Of a stretch of DNA of 64,000 nucleotides, positions 62,910 through 64,000 are shown one piece after another. The DNA is from CAVPUA01 sp963828015 (lineage in GTDB: Bacteria > Actinomycetota > Actinomycetes > Mycobacteriales > Jatrophihabitantaceae), in contig CAWHCD010000006.1 in NCBI GenBank assembly GCA_963828015.1, positions 992,001 to 1,056,000 on the forward strand, read 5' to 3'. The notes beneath the pieces are model-generated. The model did not search any database and was not told where the DNA came from. It saw only the letters and a program-made list of their open reading frames with translations. How positions within the stretch are numbered: position 1 is the stretch's first letter; the number at the start of each line of letters is the position of its first letter. The translations under genes and the position numbers were made by a program.

Positions 62910-64000
62910 ATGAGTGGGCCGGACAACACGACGACGATGAAGCCGGATCTGAACTGGTTCCGGGTGCTCGAGCACCACGCGAGCCGGACCCCGGACAAGG
63001 CCCTGGCCGTCTTCGGCGAGCAGTCCCTGAGCTATGCGCAGATGCGGGAGCAGGCCGCCGCGGTGGCCGGGGGGCTACAGGCCCGCGGTGTCGGCCCCGG
63101 CGATGTCGTCGCGCTGCTCTCCTACAACAACCTCGAGTTCCTGACGACGCTGTTCGCCGCGAACTATCTCGGGGCCACCGTCATGCCGCTGAACTGGCGG
63201 CTGGCCGCGGCCGAACTGCGCTTCATCCTCGAACACTCCCAGTCGCGGGCGCTGGTCTGCGACGAGCCGCTACTGGGCCTGGCCAACGACGCCACCAAGG
63301 GCCTCGACGGGCTGTCGCGGATCAGTGTCTCAGCCACCATTACCGAGGATTGGGACCGCTTCGCCGACCTGAGCGTCGGCAACACCCCGCCGCCGCGGGC
63401 CCACGCCGCCGGCGATGACCTGCACCGACTGATGTACACCTCGGGCACCACCGGGCGGCCGAAGGGCGTGATGCTGACCCACTCCAACCTGATGTGGAAG
63501 AACACGGCACACGTCACCGAATTCGGGTTCACCGGTGCCGACCTCGGCCTGGCGTGCGGACCGCTGTACCACGTGGGCGCGTTGGATCTGACGACCACGT
63601 CGATGATCGCGGTCGGTGCGACCACCATCATCCATCCCACCTTCGACGCCGAGCGGGTCGTGGCCGAGATCGAGACCTCCCGCGTGAGCACCGTGTGGCT
63701 GGCGCCGGCTATGGTGCGCGCGATCCTCGACCTACCGGATATCGAGGCGCGCGATCTGTCCTCGGTTCGCCTGATCATCGGCGGCGGAGAGAAGATGCCC
63801 ATTCCGCTCATCGAACGCCTGCAGCGCGCCTTTCCGTCGGCCTGGTTCGCTGATGCCTACGGGCTGACCGAAACCGTCTCCGGCGACACCTTCCTGGACA
63901 ACGCCAACCTGCGCACCAAGCTGGGCAGTGTCGGGCGGGCCTGCCTGTACCTCGAGCTCGAGATCTGGGACGAGCACGGCGTGGCCGTGGCGGCCGGAGA
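62910..64000 (+). CDS. AMP-forming acyl-CoA synthetase (3' end outside window)
   Basis: 363 codons to the window edge from ATG 62910, with GAGGAG 8 nt upstream. The ANL phosphate-binding loop 'LMYTSGTTGRPKGVML', 'GPLYHVGALD' and 'DAYGLTETVSGD' (A5-type motif) are present; the C-terminal lid domain is cut off. It activates a carboxylic acid, probably a fatty or aromatic acid, to its CoA thioester through an acyl-AMP. Likely controlled through the palindrome at 62793-62814. Confidence 0.93.
   Translation, partial: MSGPDNTTTMKPDLNWFRVLEHHASRTPDKALAVFGEQSLSYAQMREQAAAVAGGLQARGVGPGDVVALLSYNNLEFLTTLFAANYLGATVMPLNWRLAAAELRFILEHSQSRALVCDEPLLGLANDATKGLDGLSRISVSATITEDWDRFADLSVGNTPPPRAHAAGDDLHRLMYTSGTTGRPKGVMLTHSNLMWKNTAHVTEFGFTGADLGLACGPLYHVGALDLTTTSMIAVGATTIIHPTFDAERVVAEIETSRVSTVWLAPAMVRAILDLPDIEARDLSSVRLIIGGGEKMPIPLIERLQRAFPSAWFADAYGLTETVSGDTFLDNANLRTKLGSVGRACLYLELEIWDEHGVAVAAG

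Overview
The window is GC-rich (roughly two thirds G+C), gene-dense DNA from what looks like a high-GC actinomycete. Pointers are frequent GTG and some TTG starts, long ATGA-overlap operons, a DUF222/13E12-type HNH endonuclease relic, an LLM (luciferase-like, F420-type) oxidoreductase, two FUSC proteins, an actinobacterial two-part LPG-synthase-like membrane protein and GGDEF-free orphan regulation. I cannot name the genus from sequence alone. No rRNA, tRNA, CRISPR array, integrase or insertion sequence was recognised.

Layout. 1-8.5 kb (minus): MFS exporter (cut by the window edge) under a MarR regulator; a secreted serine-hydrolase/beta-lactamase-fold protein with Ig-like repeats; an AI-2E-type membrane protein and an OafA-like acyltransferase with SGNH domain (ATGA-coupled); a RecQ-type helicase fused to a phosphoribosyltransferase domain; an orphan receiver. 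8.6-12.6 kb (plus): DHA2 drug exporter and a FUSC protein. 12.5-15.1 kb (minus): type III glutamine synthetase and two small ORFs. 15.3-19.8 kb (minus): a tightly overlapping operon of receiver-like/PIG-L deacetylase, ATP-grasp ligase, PHP hydrolase, membrane GT2 and a 44-residue membrane peptide. 19.9-22.3 kb: LPG-synthase-TM protein with a degenerate kinase-like middle. 22.4-27.8 kb (plus): MmcQ/YjbR protein, second FUSC, a frameshifted SDR with an N-terminal zinc ribbon, LLM oxidoreductase, aldo/keto reductase. 27.8-29.1 kb (minus): two SRPBCC proteins around an ArsR regulator. 29.2-30.5 kb: HNH endonuclease pseudogene.

30.7-56.9 kb is a surface-polysaccharide locus. A minus-strand operon (37.7 to 30.7 kb) encodes glucose-1-phosphate cytidylyltransferase, an NDP-sugar SDR, two C-methyltransferase-like proteins, a PhyH-type dioxygenase, a NUDIX hydrolase and an LhgO-like oxidase, which suggests synthesis of a modified CDP-sugar. 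It is followed by two head-to-head, highly similar parallel beta-helix proteins, a GDP-mannose 3,5-epimerase-like protein, a Wzz/BY-kinase-like chain-length protein, a GT2, PAP2 phosphatase, Wzx-like flippase, GT4, Wzy/ligase-like protein, a frameshifted GT4, a GT4-GT2 fusion, a WecG/TagA transferase and the initiating polyprenyl-phosphate sugar-phosphotransferase. Together these make a plausible Wzx/Wzy-dependent pathway: initiation (55.4 kb), chain elongation by the GTs, flipping, polymerisation, and length control, with secreted beta-helix proteins as candidate polysaccharide-binding or -cleaving enzymes.

56.9-64 kb holds household and metabolic genes: exonuclease III, an Fpg/Nei-like glycosylase, an Anbu-type proteasome-related peptidase coupled to a glutaminase-STAS fusion, a small membrane protein, a TetR regulator, an SDR and the start of an acyl-CoA synthetase. 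A nearly perfect 22-bp palindrome lies between the last two and is the best candidate TetR operator.

The most interesting signals are the inverted beta-helix gene pair, the PIG-L/ATP-grasp/PHP/GT2 operon, the modified CDP-sugar operon, the RecQ-PRTase fusion, the orphan Anbu-glutaminase pair, and a shared TGAGATAGGC promoter element upstream of three glycan-related transcription units. Three genes carry small frame lesions, which may be real decay or sequence errors.
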